Positions 9,101-18,734 are shown, counted from the first letter of the stretch. The stretch: 64,000 nucleotides of DNA from Nocardia sp. SYP-A9097 (GCF_009649815.1 NZ_WJIC01000002.1:248001-312000), one strand, 5' to 3'. The notes: generated from the sequence alone by a model not told the origin. Numbers and translations are program-made.

Positions 9101-10726
9101 GTGAGTTCCCCGACTGCCAGTGCGACCACGCCCCAAAAAGGGCGGTTGGCCGACGAGGTGGCCCGGCGGCGCACCTTCGCGGTGATCTCCCATCCCGATG
9201 CCGGTAAGTCGACGCTGACCGAGGCGCTGGCGCTGCACGCCAAGGTGATCTCCGAGGCGGGCGCGATCCACGGCAAGGCCGGACGCAAGTCGACCGTGTC
9301 GGACTGGATGGAGATGGAGAAGGCGCGCGGTATCTCCGTCAGCTCCACGGCACTGCAGTTCGAATACGGCGACTGTGTGATCAACCTGGTCGATACGCCC
9401 GGTCACTCCGACTTCTCGGAGGACACCTATCGCGTGCTCACCGCGGTCGACGCGGCGGTCATGCTGATCGACGCGGCCAAGGGCCTGGAACCGCAGACGC
9501 TCAAGCTCTTTCAGGTGGCGCGCGATCGCGGGATTCCGGTCATCACGGTTATCAACAAGTGGGACCGGCCGGGTCAGGCTCCGCTGGAACTGCTCGATGA
9601 GATCACCGACCGGATCGGTCTCACCCCGACCCCGCTGTTCCTGCCGGTCGGTATCGCGGGCGATTTCCGCGGTCTGCTGCGGCGCGGCGAAGAGGGCGCA
9701 CCGGCGGAGTACATCCACTTCACTCGGACCGCGGGTGGCGCGACCATCGCACCCGAGGAGCATCTGACTCCCGACCAAGCCACCGAGCGTGAGGGCGAAG
9801 CCTGGATCACCGCCGTCGAGGAGAGCGAACTGCTCTCCGCCGCGGGCCAGGACCACGATCAGGAACTGTTCCTGGCCGGGCACACCTCACCGGTCATCTA
9901 CGGCTCGGCCATGCTGAATTTCGGTGTGCGCCAACTACTCGAGACGCTCATCGAGCTCGCGCCCGCCCCGCGCGCCCGCATCGATGTCAATGAGAAGCCG
10001 CGTGAGACCGCCGACCCGTTCAGCGCGGTCATCTTCAAGGTGCAGGCCGGTATGGATACCGCGCACCGCGACCGCCTCGCCTTCATGCGCATCGTCTCCG
10101 GTGAATTCGAGCGCGGCATGGTCGTGACGCACGCGCAGACCGGTCGCCCGTTCGCCACCAAATACGCGCTCACCATCTTCGGCCGCGAGCGCACCACCGT
10201 CGACACCGCGTACCCGGGCGACGTGGTCGGTCTGGTCAATGCGACCGCGCTGGCTCCCGGCCACACGCTGTACGCGGACAAGAAGGTGCAGTTCCCGCCG
10301 ATCCCGTCCTTCGCGCCGGAGCACTTCGCCACCCTGCGCGCACAGAGCGCCGGCAAGTACAAGCAGTTCCGCAAGGCCATCGATCAGCTCGACTCCGAAG
10401 GCGTTGTTCAGGTGCTGCGCAACGATATTCGCGGCGATGCGTCACCGGTGCTGGCCGCCGTCGGACCGATGCAGTTCGAGGTCGTCACCGCGCGCATGCT
10501 CGGCGAGTACAACGTCGAAACCCAGCTCGATTTCCTGCCGTACCAGCTGGCCCGCCGCACCGACGCCGAATCCGCCGTCGAACTGGGCCGCCAGCGCGGG
10601 GTCGAGGTCTTCACCCGCACCGATGGCGTCATGCTCGCCCTGTTCGGCGACAAGTGGAAGCTGGCGTACGTCCAGAAGGAACACCCGAACCTGACGCTGG
10701 AACCGCTCGTCGCCACCGCGGACTAG
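9101..10726 (+). CDS. prfC: Peptide chain release factor 3
   Basis: RF3 is the GTPase that removes RF1/RF2 from the ribosome after termination. The 541-residue protein has the P-loop SHPDAGKST, switch II LVDTPGHSDFSEDT, the G4 motif NKWDRPG, and the RF3-specific C-terminal half with LDSEGVVQVL and AAVGPMQFEVV. The GTG at 9101 follows AAGGAG by six bases, so the in-frame GTG at 9086 is not the start. It appears monocistronic and converges on the SnoaL-like gene, with a palindromic repeat in between. Confidence 0.96.
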   Translation: MSSPTASATTPQKGRLADEVARRRTFAVISHPDAGKSTLTEALALHAKVISEAGAIHGKAGRKSTVSDWMEMEKARGISVSSTALQFEYGDCVINLVDTPGHSDFSEDTYRVLTAVDAAVMLIDAAKGLEPQTLKLFQVARDRGIPVITVINKWDRPGQAPLELLDEITDRIGLTPTPLFLPVGIAGDFRGLLRRGEEGAPAEYIHFTRTAGGATIAPEEHLTPDQATEREGEAWITAVEESELLSAAGQDHDQELFLAGHTSPVIYGSAMLNFGVRQLLETLIELAPAPRARIDVNEKPRETADPFSAVIFKVQAGMDTAHRDRLAFMRIVSGEFERGMVVTHAQTGRPFATKYALTIFGRERTTVDTAYPGDVVGLVNATALAPGHTLYADKKVQFPPIPSFAPEHFATLRAQSAGKYKQFRKAIDQLDSEGVVQVLRNDIRGDASPVLAAVGPMQFEVVTARMLGEYNVETQLDFLPYQLARRTDAESAVELGRQRGVEVFTRTDGVMLALFGDKWKLAYVQKEHPNLTLEPLVATAD

Positions 10727-10744
10727 CGACTCGGCGCAGTCACG

Positions 10745-10836
10745 CCGTCATCCGGGCGCATTTTTGGCCGGGATCCACGAAACTCGTTGCAGCACAGACA
10801 GCGTGGATCCCGGCCAAAAGCATGCCGGGATGACGG
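10745..10836. repeat. Dispersed palindromic repeat, copy 1 (92 bp)
   Basis: Near-palindrome with outer arms CCGTCATCC / GGGATGACGG and inner arms TTGGCCGGGATCCAC / GTGGATCCCGGCCAA. The loop contains GTTGCAGCAC. The same architecture recurs at 14971-15046 and 22956-23046. It sits just after prfC and before a convergent gene, so it could serve as a bidirectional terminator. Confidence 0.9.
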
Positions 10837-10918
10837 GGAGCGCGGTGGGAGCATGCCTGACGACGGGGAGCGCGGCGGTATACCGGGGAGCGCGTCGGGA
10901 TGACCGGGGGCGCGTCGG
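10832..10918. repeat. Degenerate GC-rich tandem repeat beside palindromic repeat copy 1
   Basis: Units resembling GACGGGGAGCGCGGYGG start at about 10832, 10862, 10883 and 10904, with spacings of 30, 21 and 21 bp. They extend from the right end of the palindromic repeat to the stop codon of the SnoaL-like gene. This is noncoding, probably slipped-strand expansion. Confidence 0.6.
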
Positions 10919-10923
10919 TTGGG

Positions 10924-11448
10924 TCAGCCCATCATGCCGGTGGTATCCGGTGGCATGGGCTCGGTGCGGGGGGTGTCGGCGGGGTCGCGGGCGATGAGGC
11001 CCCAGCGGCTGGAGGTCAGGCGCAGGCTGGGGATGTCCGAGAGGGACAGGACCACCTCGTAGGTGCGTTCGTAACCGGTGTGTGCGATGCGCCAATTGCC
11101 GTCATCGCACTTCACGTACTGGTCGGAGTAGAAGGCCGCGCCGCGCAGCAGCATATTGTGGCCGGGGATCAGCACCGTGTCGGCGAGGTACCAGGTGCCG
11201 ACGGCGGTATCGCCGGTGACATCGATTTCCGGGTGGTCGCAGCGGTGTTCGGTGATGACGTGCGGGCCCAGGGTATTGCGCATGAACGCCAGGAAGGCGT
11301 CGCGGGATTCGAATTGTAGGTACTCGCTGTAGGTGGCGGTCGCCTCCGGGATCATGGTGTCGGCGAACTCCTCCCAAGACTTGGTGTCGAGGGCACGCAG
11401 ATACCGGAACTTCAACCGGCTGATCGCGGCGACCGCATCTGAATCCAT
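10924..11448 (-). CDS. SnoaL-like (NTF2-fold) protein
   Basis: Small single-domain protein of about 174 residues with an NTF2/SnoaL-type cone fold pattern: DAVAAISRLKFRYLRALDTKSWEEFADTM, then TATYSEYLQFESRDAFLAFM, HRCDHPEIDV and GAAFYSDQYVKCDDGNWRIAHTGYERTYEV. The family includes dehydratases, isomerases and binding proteins, so the function cannot be named. The start is uncertain: ATG 11448 gives the canonical N-terminus, and an ATG at 11472 in the same frame has no better ribosome site. It stands alone on the minus strand. The Pro-rich C-terminus ends EPMPPDTTGMMG. Confidence 0.75.
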   Translation of the reverse strand: MDSDAVAAISRLKFRYLRALDTKSWEEFADTMIPEATATYSEYLQFESRDAFLAFMRNTLGPHVITEHRCDHPEIDVTGDTAVGTWYLADTVLIPGHNMLLRGAAFYSDQYVKCDDGNWRIAHTGYERTYEVVLSLSDIPSLRLTSSRWGLIARDPADTPRTEPMPPDTTGMMG

Positions 11449-11564
11449 AACACCCACAATCCCATCAGACATGCGGGATGCTGCAGCATTTAGCGCAGAT
11501 CTGTACCGGATCGCTACCAGGGAGGTACACCAGCACACCCCAATTCACATCGGGGTGTGCGCCG

Positions 11565-12461
11565 TCAATTGCCGATGCTGAAGCAGGTGGTGCAGAAGTC
11601 TTCGCCGAACTCGGTGAGCCGCAAGCTCTTTCGGACGATCTTGGGGGCGCGGCCCGCCTTCTTGAGCGCCGACTCCACCACCGGCTGTACCTCCAGCACC
11701 ATGTAGCGCGACAGCACCACCGGATCATCGGAGGTGGTGGTGAGGCCGAGCCGGTTGAGGTTGATCAGGTAGTGCCGGGCGCGGTCCGGATAGCGGACGC
11801 CCGCCTGCTCGGGCACGGAGGTGAGATCGCCCTGGACCAGCTCCGAACCGATACCGAGCGGGCGATTGGTACGAACATCGACGGTCGGCTGCGGTCCGTT
11901 CAACGCCATGAAACGCAGAATGCGCGCCTCATCGGGGGCGAGCTGATCGAGAATGCGGTCGTAGGCTGGATGCACATCCTCGTTGAAGTAGACATCGGCC
12001 GAGCGGGCGAGCAGCGCGTCACCGCGGCGGCGCAATTCCTCGCTCGATGCCGAACGCAGCAGACTGCCGACGCCGATGGCCGGCTGACTCGGCCCACCCA
12101 CGGGAGTCGGTACGTAACTGACGATTTCGCGCACCGAACCCTCGGTGACACCGAGCGCGCTGCGGGCGATGGACCGCAGCGCCGCCCCCGTGCGCTCGGC
12201 GATATCGGCCGACGATTCACCGTCCAGGGCCGCCTGGGTCAATTGCTTGGTGATCTCGAAGCTGGTCCCGACCGCCCACTGGCCCGAGCGCGCCGCCGTG
12301 CCGACCGCCAGGCCCGCCGCCCGGAAGACTCCGCGAATCAGTCGCGCCTCATTGCTGATCTGGCGCTGCTCGACATCCGAACTGCGTTCCACGGCACGGG
12401 GACCCGGACGGACCACATCGCCGGCACCCCCCTGCGACTGTCCGGTCCTGTCGTCTGTCAC
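11565..12461 (-). CDS. Abi-alpha (DUF4393) family protein, paralogue 1
   Basis: A 298-residue protein of the Abi-alpha/DUF4393 type. A variable N-terminal half contains the hydrophobic stretch GVFRAAGLAVGTAARSGQWA. The conserved C-terminal half has ARSADVYFNEDVHPAYDRI, LAPDEARILRFMALNGPQP and YLINLNRLGLTTTS, and ends CTTCFSIGN. The GTG at 12461 has GGAG at six bases; an ATG two codons upstream abuts that site. It resembles the product of 14032-14895 over the LAPDEAR block, and the DUF445 gene lies between them on the other strand. The family name comes from abortive-infection proteins, but members are also housekeeping-like in actinobacteria, so a defence role is unproven. Confidence 0.75.
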   Translation of the reverse strand: MTDDRTGQSQGGAGDVVRPGPRAVERSSDVEQRQISNEARLIRGVFRAAGLAVGTAARSGQWAVGTSFEITKQLTQAALDGESSADIAERTGAALRSIARSALGVTEGSVREIVSYVPTPVGGPSQPAIGVGSLLRSASSEELRRRGDALLARSADVYFNEDVHPAYDRILDQLAPDEARILRFMALNGPQPTVDVRTNRPLGIGSELVQGDLTSVPEQAGVRYPDRARHYLINLNRLGLTTTSDDPVVLSRYMVLEVQPVVESALKKAGRAPKIVRKSLRLTEFGEDFCTTCFSIGN

Positions 12462-12718
12462 GTCCATCTCCGAATATTGCCAGGTGAACTGATTCGTCCA
12501 CAGTTTATTGCCCCCGACAGACCTGCGAGTTCGGTGAACCCCCGCCATTCTCGTTGCTGAACTCTAATGGGTGGAACACCGGGGCAACCACTGTGACACA
12601 GATCTCCGACTCAGACACTCGCTAGCTGGACTCGCTTCCTGAATCCGAAGTAAGGTCCGGGATGCCGATGGGGTTGACGCCGGCGACGGTTCCGGTGCGG
12701 GTCGGCAGGAGGGTGACG

Positions 12719-14041
12719 TTGCTAGAGAGTGTTTTCGGAGTCCACCCGACAATTTTGCTGGAACTGATCACGATTCCGTTGTTCACCGGCATCATCGGTT
12801 ACATCACCAACTGGACCGGCGTGCTCATGCTGTTCAAGCCGATCGGCTTCCACGGCTTCCGCCTGCCCGGTCTCGCGGCTTTGTTTCCCTTCCTGCCCAA
12901 GCGGATTCAGGTGCTGCCGTTGCTGCAGTACGACGGGCGGATGGGCTGGCAGGGCATTGTTCCCTCGCGTGCGGACAAGATGGCGAGCATTGCAGTCGAC
13001 AAAGGTCTGGCGAAACTCGGGAGTGTCGCGGACTTCTATCGCGAACTCGAACCGGACATGCTAGCTGAACATCTGACTGAAATAGCAGAACTCCAGATTC
13101 GCGACATCGTTGAAGACATCCTGAAACGCGAACATCCACAACTTTGGTACAACCTGCCCAATGGCGTCCGGGAGATGGTGCATACCCGAGTAGCCGAACA
13201 GCTTCCGACAATTCTGCGCGAACTCACCGATGAACTCGGAAACAACATCGATCAACTGCTGGACGTCAAGCAGATGGTGATTCGCTACTTCCAGGCGCGA
13301 CCGCAGTTGCTCAACAGTCTGTTCCAGGTACTCGGCGCCAAGGAACTGCGATTCATGCAGAACTTCGGTTTCTACTTCGGTGCGCCCATGGGTCTGGTGC
13401 TGGTCGGCATTCTGCACTGGACCGGATGGTCCGCGCTGGCGGTGCTGCCGCTCGGCGGAATCGTCATCGGCTGGGTGGTCAACTGGGTCGGCATCAATAT
13501 GATCTTCGCGCCCGCCTACCCCAAGTGGTGGGTGCCGTGGCGGCAGGGGCTGCTCGTGAAGCGCCAGCCCGAGATCACCGAGGGCTATGCGGACATGGTG
13601 GCGAGTCAGATCATGACCGTCGCCAATATCGGCGACGAACTGCTCAACGGGCCGCGCTCGGACCGCACCATGCAGATGCTCACCGACACCCTCAAACCCG
13701 CCGCCGACCAGGCGCTCGGACCCGCGCGCGGTGCGGTGAAGTTCCTGCTCGGCAATCGCGAATACGACTCGCTGCAGGACAGTTTCACCACCGAGTCCAT
13801 GAAGATCGCCCCGATCGCCTTCGCGGACCCGGCGTTCAACGTGCGCCAAGGCAAGCAGGTGCAGGAGTACATCGCCAAACAAATGTCGGCGCTGCCACCG
13901 CCCGAGTTCGTGGACATGCTGCGATCGGCCATCAAACAAGACGAATGGCTCTTGTTCGTCCATGGCGGTGTGCTGGGGCTGCTCGCCGGTTACGCTCACC
14001 TCCTGATCTTCGGAACAGGAGTAGCCACCTCATGGATATGA
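12719..14041 (+). CDS. DUF445 family membrane protein
   Basis: About 440 residues. An N-terminal membrane segment (LLELITIPLFTGIIGYITNW) is followed by the DUF445 signature TNWTGVLMLFKPIGF. A long, mostly helical soluble middle comes next, then a second hydrophobic pair (PMGLVLVGILHWTGWSALAVLPLGGIVIGWVVNWVGINMIFAP) and a C-terminal segment VHGGVLGLLAGYAHLLIFG. The function is unknown. TTG at 12719 is the best start because AGGAGG (12707-12712) is six bases upstream. GTG 12713 touches that site and ATG 12662 has none. Its stop overlaps the next gene, so the pair is translationally coupled. Confidence 0.82.
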   Translation: MLESVFGVHPTILLELITIPLFTGIIGYITNWTGVLMLFKPIGFHGFRLPGLAALFPFLPKRIQVLPLLQYDGRMGWQGIVPSRADKMASIAVDKGLAKLGSVADFYRELEPDMLAEHLTEIAELQIRDIVEDILKREHPQLWYNLPNGVREMVHTRVAEQLPTILRELTDELGNNIDQLLDVKQMVIRYFQARPQLLNSLFQVLGAKELRFMQNFGFYFGAPMGLVLVGILHWTGWSALAVLPLGGIVIGWVVNWVGINMIFAPAYPKWWVPWRQGLLVKRQPEITEGYADMVASQIMTVANIGDELLNGPRSDRTMQMLTDTLKPAADQALGPARGAVKFLLGNREYDSLQDSFTTESMKIAPIAFADPAFNVRQGKQVQEYIAKQMSALPPPEFVDMLRSAIKQDEWLLFVHGGVLGLLAGYAHLLIFGTGVATSWI

Positions 14042-14895
14042 CCGAAACCGACTCGGGCGAAAGGGAACCCGCCGATACCTCCGCCGAGTTGCTGGTGCGG
14101 CCCACCGCGCCACTGCCGGTTCCGGTGGTCGCGCCGGCACCTTCGGCCGGGCCGGTGCGCGCGGCCACCGGCGTGGTGCGCGTTGCCGTGGCGGCCGCGG
14201 TCGAGGCCGGAGCATGGGGGTTGAGCACCGCACTCGGGGTCACCTCGGCGGTATTGCGCGGCAGTATGGCCGGGCAGCCGCCGCGTGAGATTCTCTCCGA
14301 AGCCGGTGCGCAGGTGCGGCATTCGGTACGCCAGGCGCTGGGTGTGGCCGCGCCCGAGACGGTCGAGACCGCCGCCGCGACCGAACCCTCCTCCAGTGCG
14401 GTGCTGCGCGCCCGCGGCGCCGAATTGCTGCGCCGCTCAGCCGAATTCCATGACGACGACGCACACCGGCATCCCGCCTACGCCCGCATCCTGGGCGAGC
14501 TGGCTCCCGACGAAGCGCGCGTCATCCGGTACCTCTATCTCGACGGCCCGCAGCCCCTGCTGGAAGTCCGCACCGGACGCAACGGTCAGGGCGGTCAATT
14601 CAATCTGCTCGGCGAGGACGCCGGCCTGCGCTACCCCAACCGGGTCGAGGAGTACCTCACCAATCTCGACCGGCTCGGCCTGATCGACATCACCCGCGAG
14701 CCGCTCGGCAACCCGAACCGCTACCAGCTGCTGGAAGCGCAATCCGAGGTACGCCGCCTGCTGAAGCGAGCCGGCTTCGGCACCAAAGTCCTCTACCGCA
14801 CAATCGAACTCACCTCATTCGGTGCGGGCTTCGTCCGCACCTGCCTCCCCATCCCCGCACTGGATCAGCCCGCCCGCATAGAGCAGCACGGCTGA
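14032..14895 (+). CDS. Abi-alpha (DUF4393) family protein, paralogue 2
   Basis: A 287-residue relative of the protein at 11565-12461. A Pro/Ala-rich N-terminus leads into a hydrophobic region (VRVAVAAAVEAGAWGLSTALG) and then the shared core LLRRSAEFHDDDAHRHPAYA, LAPDEARVIRYLYLDGPQP and YLTNLDRLGLIDITREPLG, ending FVRTCLPIPALDQ. The ATG at 14032 has AGGAG ten bases upstream and overlaps the end of the DUF445 gene; a second ATG at 14038 overlaps its TGA directly. Coupling to DUF445 suggests the two proteins act together, probably at the membrane. Confidence 0.75.
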   Translation: MDMTETDSGEREPADTSAELLVRPTAPLPVPVVAPAPSAGPVRAATGVVRVAVAAAVEAGAWGLSTALGVTSAVLRGSMAGQPPREILSEAGAQVRHSVRQALGVAAPETVETAAATEPSSSAVLRARGAELLRRSAEFHDDDAHRHPAYARILGELAPDEARVIRYLYLDGPQPLLEVRTGRNGQGGQFNLLGEDAGLRYPNRVEEYLTNLDRLGLIDITREPLGNPNRYQLLEAQSEVRRLLKRAGFGTKVLYRTIELTSFGAGFVRTCLPIPALDQPARIEQHG

Positions 14896-14970
14896 GGTCA
14901 GCCCCGGCGAAGTAGACCGCCCGCCATCACGGGCGCATGCCACCCCGCCCGCACCGGATGTACACCGACC

Positions 14971-15046
14971 CCGTCATCCCGGCATGCTTTTGGCCGGGAT
15001 CAACCTGACTCAGCGAGATCCCGGCCAAAGACGCGCCGGGATGACG
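14971..15046. repeat. Dispersed palindromic repeat, copy 2 (76 bp)
   Basis: CCGTCATCCCGGCATGC and GGCCGGGATCA on the left pair with GATCCCGGCC and GCCGGGATGACG on the right. The loop is shorter than in copies 1 and 3 and lacks GTTGCAGCAC. It lies between the convergent Abi-alpha 2 and ABC-F genes, and an extra half-copy, GGCCGGGATGACGGGG, follows at about 15059-15074. Confidence 0.88.
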
Positions 15047-15079
15047 AAGAGTGAACGGGCCGGGATGACGGGGTGGTGG

Positions 15080-16870
15080 TCAGAGGTCGGCGAGTTCGAG
15101 CCAGCGTTCCTCGGCGGCCTCCTTCTCGGATTGGACCTGCTTCAGTTCCGTGCCGAGGGCGATGAGTTTGTCGGGGGTGGTGGCCGCGTCCGCCAGGGCG
15201 GTGTGGAGTTTGGCTTCGCGTTCGTCCAGCTTTTGGATGGAGCGCTCCAGTTTGGAGAGTTCCTTGCGGGCGGCTCGGTAGGCGGCCGAATCCGTCGCGG
15301 CGGCTGAGGAATTCGCGGTGGCACCGGACTTGGGGGCCGCGGTTGCCGTCATGGCGGCGCGCTTCTTCAGGTATTCGGTGATACCGCCGGGGAGGTTGGT
15401 GAGTTTGCCGTCGCCGAACAGGGCCCAGGTGGTGTCGCAGATGCGTTCCACCAGGTAGCGGTCGTGGGAGATGACGACCATGGTGCCGGCCCAGTTGTCC
15501 AGGAGGTCTTCCAACTGCTGGAGGGTGTCGATATCCAGGTCGTTGGTGGGCTCGTCCAGGAGCAGAACGTTGGGCTCGCTCATCAGGATTCGGGTGAGCT
15601 GCAGGCGGCGGCGTTCACCACCGGAGAGATCACCGACGGGGGTGCGCTGTTTGGCGGGGGTGAAGCCCAGGCGCTCGGCCAGCTGGCTGGCGCTGATCTC
15701 CTTGTCGCCCAGCATGGTTCGCATGGCGACATCCTGAACCGCTTCCAGCACACGCATATCCAGGGGCAGATCGTCGAGTTCCTGGCGCAGCCAGCCGATC
15801 TGGATGGTCTTACCCTCGATACGCTTGCCGGACTTCAACTCCTGATCACCCGCGAGGGCGCGCAGCAGCGTGGTCTTACCGGAACCGTTCACGCCGACCA
15901 GGCCGACGCGCTCACCCGGGGCGAGCCGCCAGGTCAAGTCCTGCACCAGTTCCCGGCCATCCGGGGTGGCCAGGGTGGCGTCCTCGAGCTCGATCACCAC
16001 GCGGCCCAGGCGTTTACGCGCGAACGACGCCAGCGCGACGCTGTCACGGGGTGCGGGCACATTCGCGATCAAAGCCTCGGCGGCCTCGATTCGGTAGCGC
16101 GGCTTGGAGGTTCGCGCGGGCGCGCCACGACGCAACCAGGCCAGTTCCTTGCGGGCCAGGTTCTGGCGGCGTGCCTCACTGGCGTCGGCCTGCCGGGAAC
16201 GCTCGGCGCGGGCGAAGATCCAATCGTTGTAGCCGCCCTCGTAGGTCTCCACCTTGCCGCCCTGGACCTCCCAGGTGCGGGTGGCGACGGTATCGAGGAA
16301 CCAGCGATCGTGGGTGACGACAATCAGCGCGCTGCGCCGGGAGACGAGGTGTTCGGCGAGCCACTGCACACCCTCGACATCGAGGTGGTTGGTGGGCTCG
16401 TCCAGCACCAGCAGATCCAGATCGCGAACCAGGGCGGCGGCCAGTGCGGTACGACGGCGCTCACCACCGGAGAGGTTGCCGACGAGCGAATCCATGCCGA
16501 GGTCGGCGATACCGATGCCCTCGACCACATTGCGGATACGGGTGTTCGAGGCCCATTCGTGCTCGGCGACACCATCGGTCATTTGATCTTCGGCGAGTCC
16601 GGCGAGCACCACTTCACCGACGGTCGCGCCCTCGGGCAGCACGCCGCGCTGGGTTACCACGGCTATCCGCAGGCCACCCACTCGGCTGACCCGCCCGCTG
16701 TCCGGCGGCTCGAGCCCCGTCAACACCTCCAGCAGCGTGGTCTTACCGCCGCCGTTCAGACCCACGACCCCGATCCGCTCCCCCTCCTGCACGCCGAGGG
16801 AGATGTTCTCGAGCAACGGCGCAACGCCGAAACTCTTGTTGACCTGTTCCAGGTTGATCAGGTTGGCCAT
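15080..16870 (-). CDS. ABC-F family ATP-binding protein (Uup/EttA-like)
   Basis: Soluble protein of 596 residues with two nucleotide-binding domains and no membrane segments. ABC-F proteins act on ribosomes or, in the Uup branch, in DNA and translation maintenance. Domain 1 has Walker A GLNGGGKTT, signature LSGGERRR and Walker B LLVLDEPTNHLD. Domain 2 has GVNGSGKTT, LSGGERRR and VLLLDEPTNDLD. The linker is rich in Arg and Ala, and the C-terminus is a coiled coil (ARKELSKLERSIQKLDEREAKLHTAL), which favours the Uup-like group. It follows ispE on the same strand after 152 bp. Antibiotic resistance is possible for the family, but nothing here shows it. Confidence 0.9.
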   Translation of the reverse strand: MANLINLEQVNKSFGVAPLLENISLGVQEGERIGVVGLNGGGKTTLLEVLTGLEPPDSGRVSRVGGLRIAVVTQRGVLPEGATVGEVVLAGLAEDQMTDGVAEHEWASNTRIRNVVEGIGIADLGMDSLVGNLSGGERRRTALAAALVRDLDLLVLDEPTNHLDVEGVQWLAEHLVSRRSALIVVTHDRWFLDTVATRTWEVQGGKVETYEGGYNDWIFARAERSRQADASEARRQNLARKELAWLRRGAPARTSKPRYRIEAAEALIANVPAPRDSVALASFARKRLGRVVIELEDATLATPDGRELVQDLTWRLAPGERVGLVGVNGSGKTTLLRALAGDQELKSGKRIEGKTIQIGWLRQELDDLPLDMRVLEAVQDVAMRTMLGDKEISASQLAERLGFTPAKQRTPVGDLSGGERRRLQLTRILMSEPNVLLLDEPTNDLDIDTLQQLEDLLDNWAGTMVVISHDRYLVERICDTTWALFGDGKLTNLPGGITEYLKKRAAMTATAAPKSGATANSSAAATDSAAYRAARKELSKLERSIQKLDEREAKLHTALADAATTPDKLIALGTELKQVQSEKEAAEERWLELADL

Positions 16871-17022
16871 GAATCTGTGCCGCCTCTCCGCGCCTTCAGC
16901 CGAACCGTAAGAGCCTAGTCACCTCCCGTCGCGGGCCGGCGGCCACGTACCTGGGAACCTCAGCCCGTACCCGGGGAGTTACCCCGACCTTACGAAATCA
17001 GCTGTCACGAAAGAACAGGCGA

Positions 17023-17958
17023 TCAGCGCTTGGGGTCGGCCGGGCTGCTGAGGATGCGCGCGCCGGGGACCGGGCCGTAGGCGGTGCGGACGCTGCGGCA
17101 GACGCCCGCGCCGGAGAGTTCGGCGGCGACCGTGACGGCGGCTTCCTCGGATTCGCAGAGGAAGGCGCAGGTGGGGCCGGAGCCGGAGACGATGCCCGCG
17201 AGCGCGCCCGAGGTGACACCGGCGCGGAGCGTACGGCGGAGTTCGGGCTTCAGGGACAGCGCCGCGATTTGCAGGTCATTACCGAGCAGCGGGGCGAGCT
17301 GGTGCGGGTCGCCGGAGGCCAGCGCTTGGAGCAGGGCTTGTGGGCTCTCGAGGCGGGGCGGATCGCCGATTTCGCGCAGGCGGTCGAGTTCGTGGAAGAC
17401 CGACGGGGTGGACAGGCCACCCTTGGCGAGGGCGAGTACCCAGTGGAAAGTGTTGCGGCACAGCACCGGAAGGAGTTCCTCGCCGCGCCCGCGACCCAGG
17501 GCGGTCTGGCCGTGCAGGGCGAAGGGGACATCGCTGCCGAGTTCCGCTGCGATATCCGACAATTCGGCGCGAGACAGGCCGAGTTCCCACAGATCGTTCA
17601 ATCCGAGCAAGGCGGCGGCGGCATCGGCGCTGCCGCCCGCCATACCGCCCGCCACCGGAATGCCCTTGGCTATGGCGATTTCGACCAGCGGCGCACGACC
17701 GCCGAGCCGTGCGAGGCGGACCGCGGCCTGCCACACCAGGTTTCCGCGATCGGTGGGGACCTGGTCGGCGCTCTCGCCGGTCACTCGCACCGTGAGGGCG
17801 GCGGCCGGCGAGATCTCCAGATCGTCACTCAGCGACAGGGCTTGGAAAACCGTGGTGAGGTCGTGGTATCCGTCCTCGCGAAGATCGCCCACCCCGAGGT
17901 GCAGATTCACCTTCGAGGGCGCGCGCACGACGACGGGACTGGGCACAACAGACAGCAC
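17023..17958 (-). CDS. ispE: 4-diphosphocytidyl-2-C-methyl-D-erythritol kinase
   Basis: IspE phosphorylates CDP-ME in the MEP isoprenoid pathway. This GHMP kinase of 311 residues begins [25 protein letters not shown], has the ATP-binding glycine loop [23 protein letters not shown] with [12 protein letters not shown], and the C-terminal [13 protein letters not shown] motif. The ATG at 17958 fits. Relatives usually place ispE next to rsmA; here about 5.8 kb (SDR/TetR, copper genes, LpqN/T-like) separates them. Confidence 0.96.
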   Translation of the reverse strand: MLSVVPSPVVVRAPSKVNLHLGVGDLREDGYHDLTTVFQALSLSDDLEISPAAALTVRVTGESADQVPTDRGNLVWQAAVRLARLGGRAPLVEIAIAKGIPVAGGMAGGSADAAAALLGLNDLWELGLSRAELSDIAAELGSDVPFALHGQTALGRGRGEELLPVLCRNTFHWVLALAKGGLSTPSVFHELDRLREIGDPPRLESPQALLQALASGDPHQLAPLLGNDLQIAALSLKPELRRTLRAGVTSGALAGIVSGSGPTCAFLCESEEAAVTVAAELSGAGVCRSVRTAYGPVPGARILSSPADPKR

Positions 17959-17981
17959 GCGGACAGCCTAGTTGCAGTTCC

Positions 17982-18734
17982 CTACAGGAGTGCGCCACCG
18001 GTGGCATCGATCCACTGGCCGGTCACCCAGCGCGAGTCGTCGGAGGCCAGGAAGCCGACGATATCGGCGACATCGGCGGGCTGGCCGACCCGGTTCAAAG
18101 GGGAGCGGGCGGCGGTGGCGGCCTGACCTTCGGGCGTGCGCAGCCAGTCCGCGTTCATATCGGTGTCGATCGCGCCCGGGGCCACCGCGTTCACCGTAAT
18201 GCCGCGTGGGCCAAGCTCTTTCGCGAGGATGCTGGTCAGCGCGTCGATAGCCGCCTTGGTCATGGTGTACGCGAGCAGCCGCGGCTGGTACGCGCCGCGG
18301 GTGAGGCCGGTGGAGACATTGATGATGCGGCCGTTGTCACGCAGTCGATCCACACCGAGTTTCGTCACGAAGAACGGCGACTTGGTATTGACGGCGAAGA
18401 CGCGGTCGAAGGATTCCTCATCGGTGCTGGTGATGGGTTCGCGGATGCCGTCGGTGCCCGCATTGTTGACCAGTATGTCGAGGCCGTCGGCGTGCGCGTC
18501 GAAGGCGGTCCACAGCGCTTGCGCATCACCGGGGACACCGAGCGACGCCTGGATGGCGAAGGCCGAACCGCCCGCTGCCTCGATCGCGGCGACCGTCTCC
18601 TTGGCGGTGGCGGTATTGCCGTTGTAGTGCACGGCCACCCGGGCGCCGTCCTTGGCCAGGCGCAGCGCGATGGCGCGTCCGATGCCGCGGCCGCTGCCGG
18701 TGACCAGTGCCGTTTTGCCTGCGAGGGTGCTCAT
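17982..18734 (-). CDS. SDR-family oxidoreductase
   Basis: Classical short-chain dehydrogenase of 250 residues using NAD(P)H. The cofactor motif is VTGSGRGIGRAIA (TGxxxGxG), followed by LVNNAGT, the catalytic Ser in INVSTG and YTMTK (YxxxK), and the typical C-terminus RVGQPADVADIVGFLASDDSRWVTGQ. The closest general group is 3-oxoacyl-ACP reductase/glucose dehydrogenase-like, with unknown substrate. It is divergent from a TetR gene across an 80-bp region with two matching operator palindromes, so it is probably the repressor's target. Confidence 0.88.
   Translation of the reverse strand: MSTLAGKTALVTGSGRGIGRAIALRLAKDGARVAVHYNGNTATAKETVAAIEAAGGSAFAIQASLGVPGDAQALWTAFDAHADGLDILVNNAGTDGIREPITSTDEESFDRVFAVNTKSPFFVTKLGVDRLRDNGRIINVSTGLTRGAYQPRLLAYTMTKAAIDALTSILAKELGPRGITVNAVAPGAIDTDMNADWLRTPEGQAATAARSPLNRVGQPADVADIVGFLASDDSRWVTGQWIDATGGALL

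Noticed and set aside
12662..12721. ATG at 12662 as the DUF445 start
   Set aside because: No ribosome site precedes it, while AGGAGG at 12707 is ideally placed for TTG 12719.
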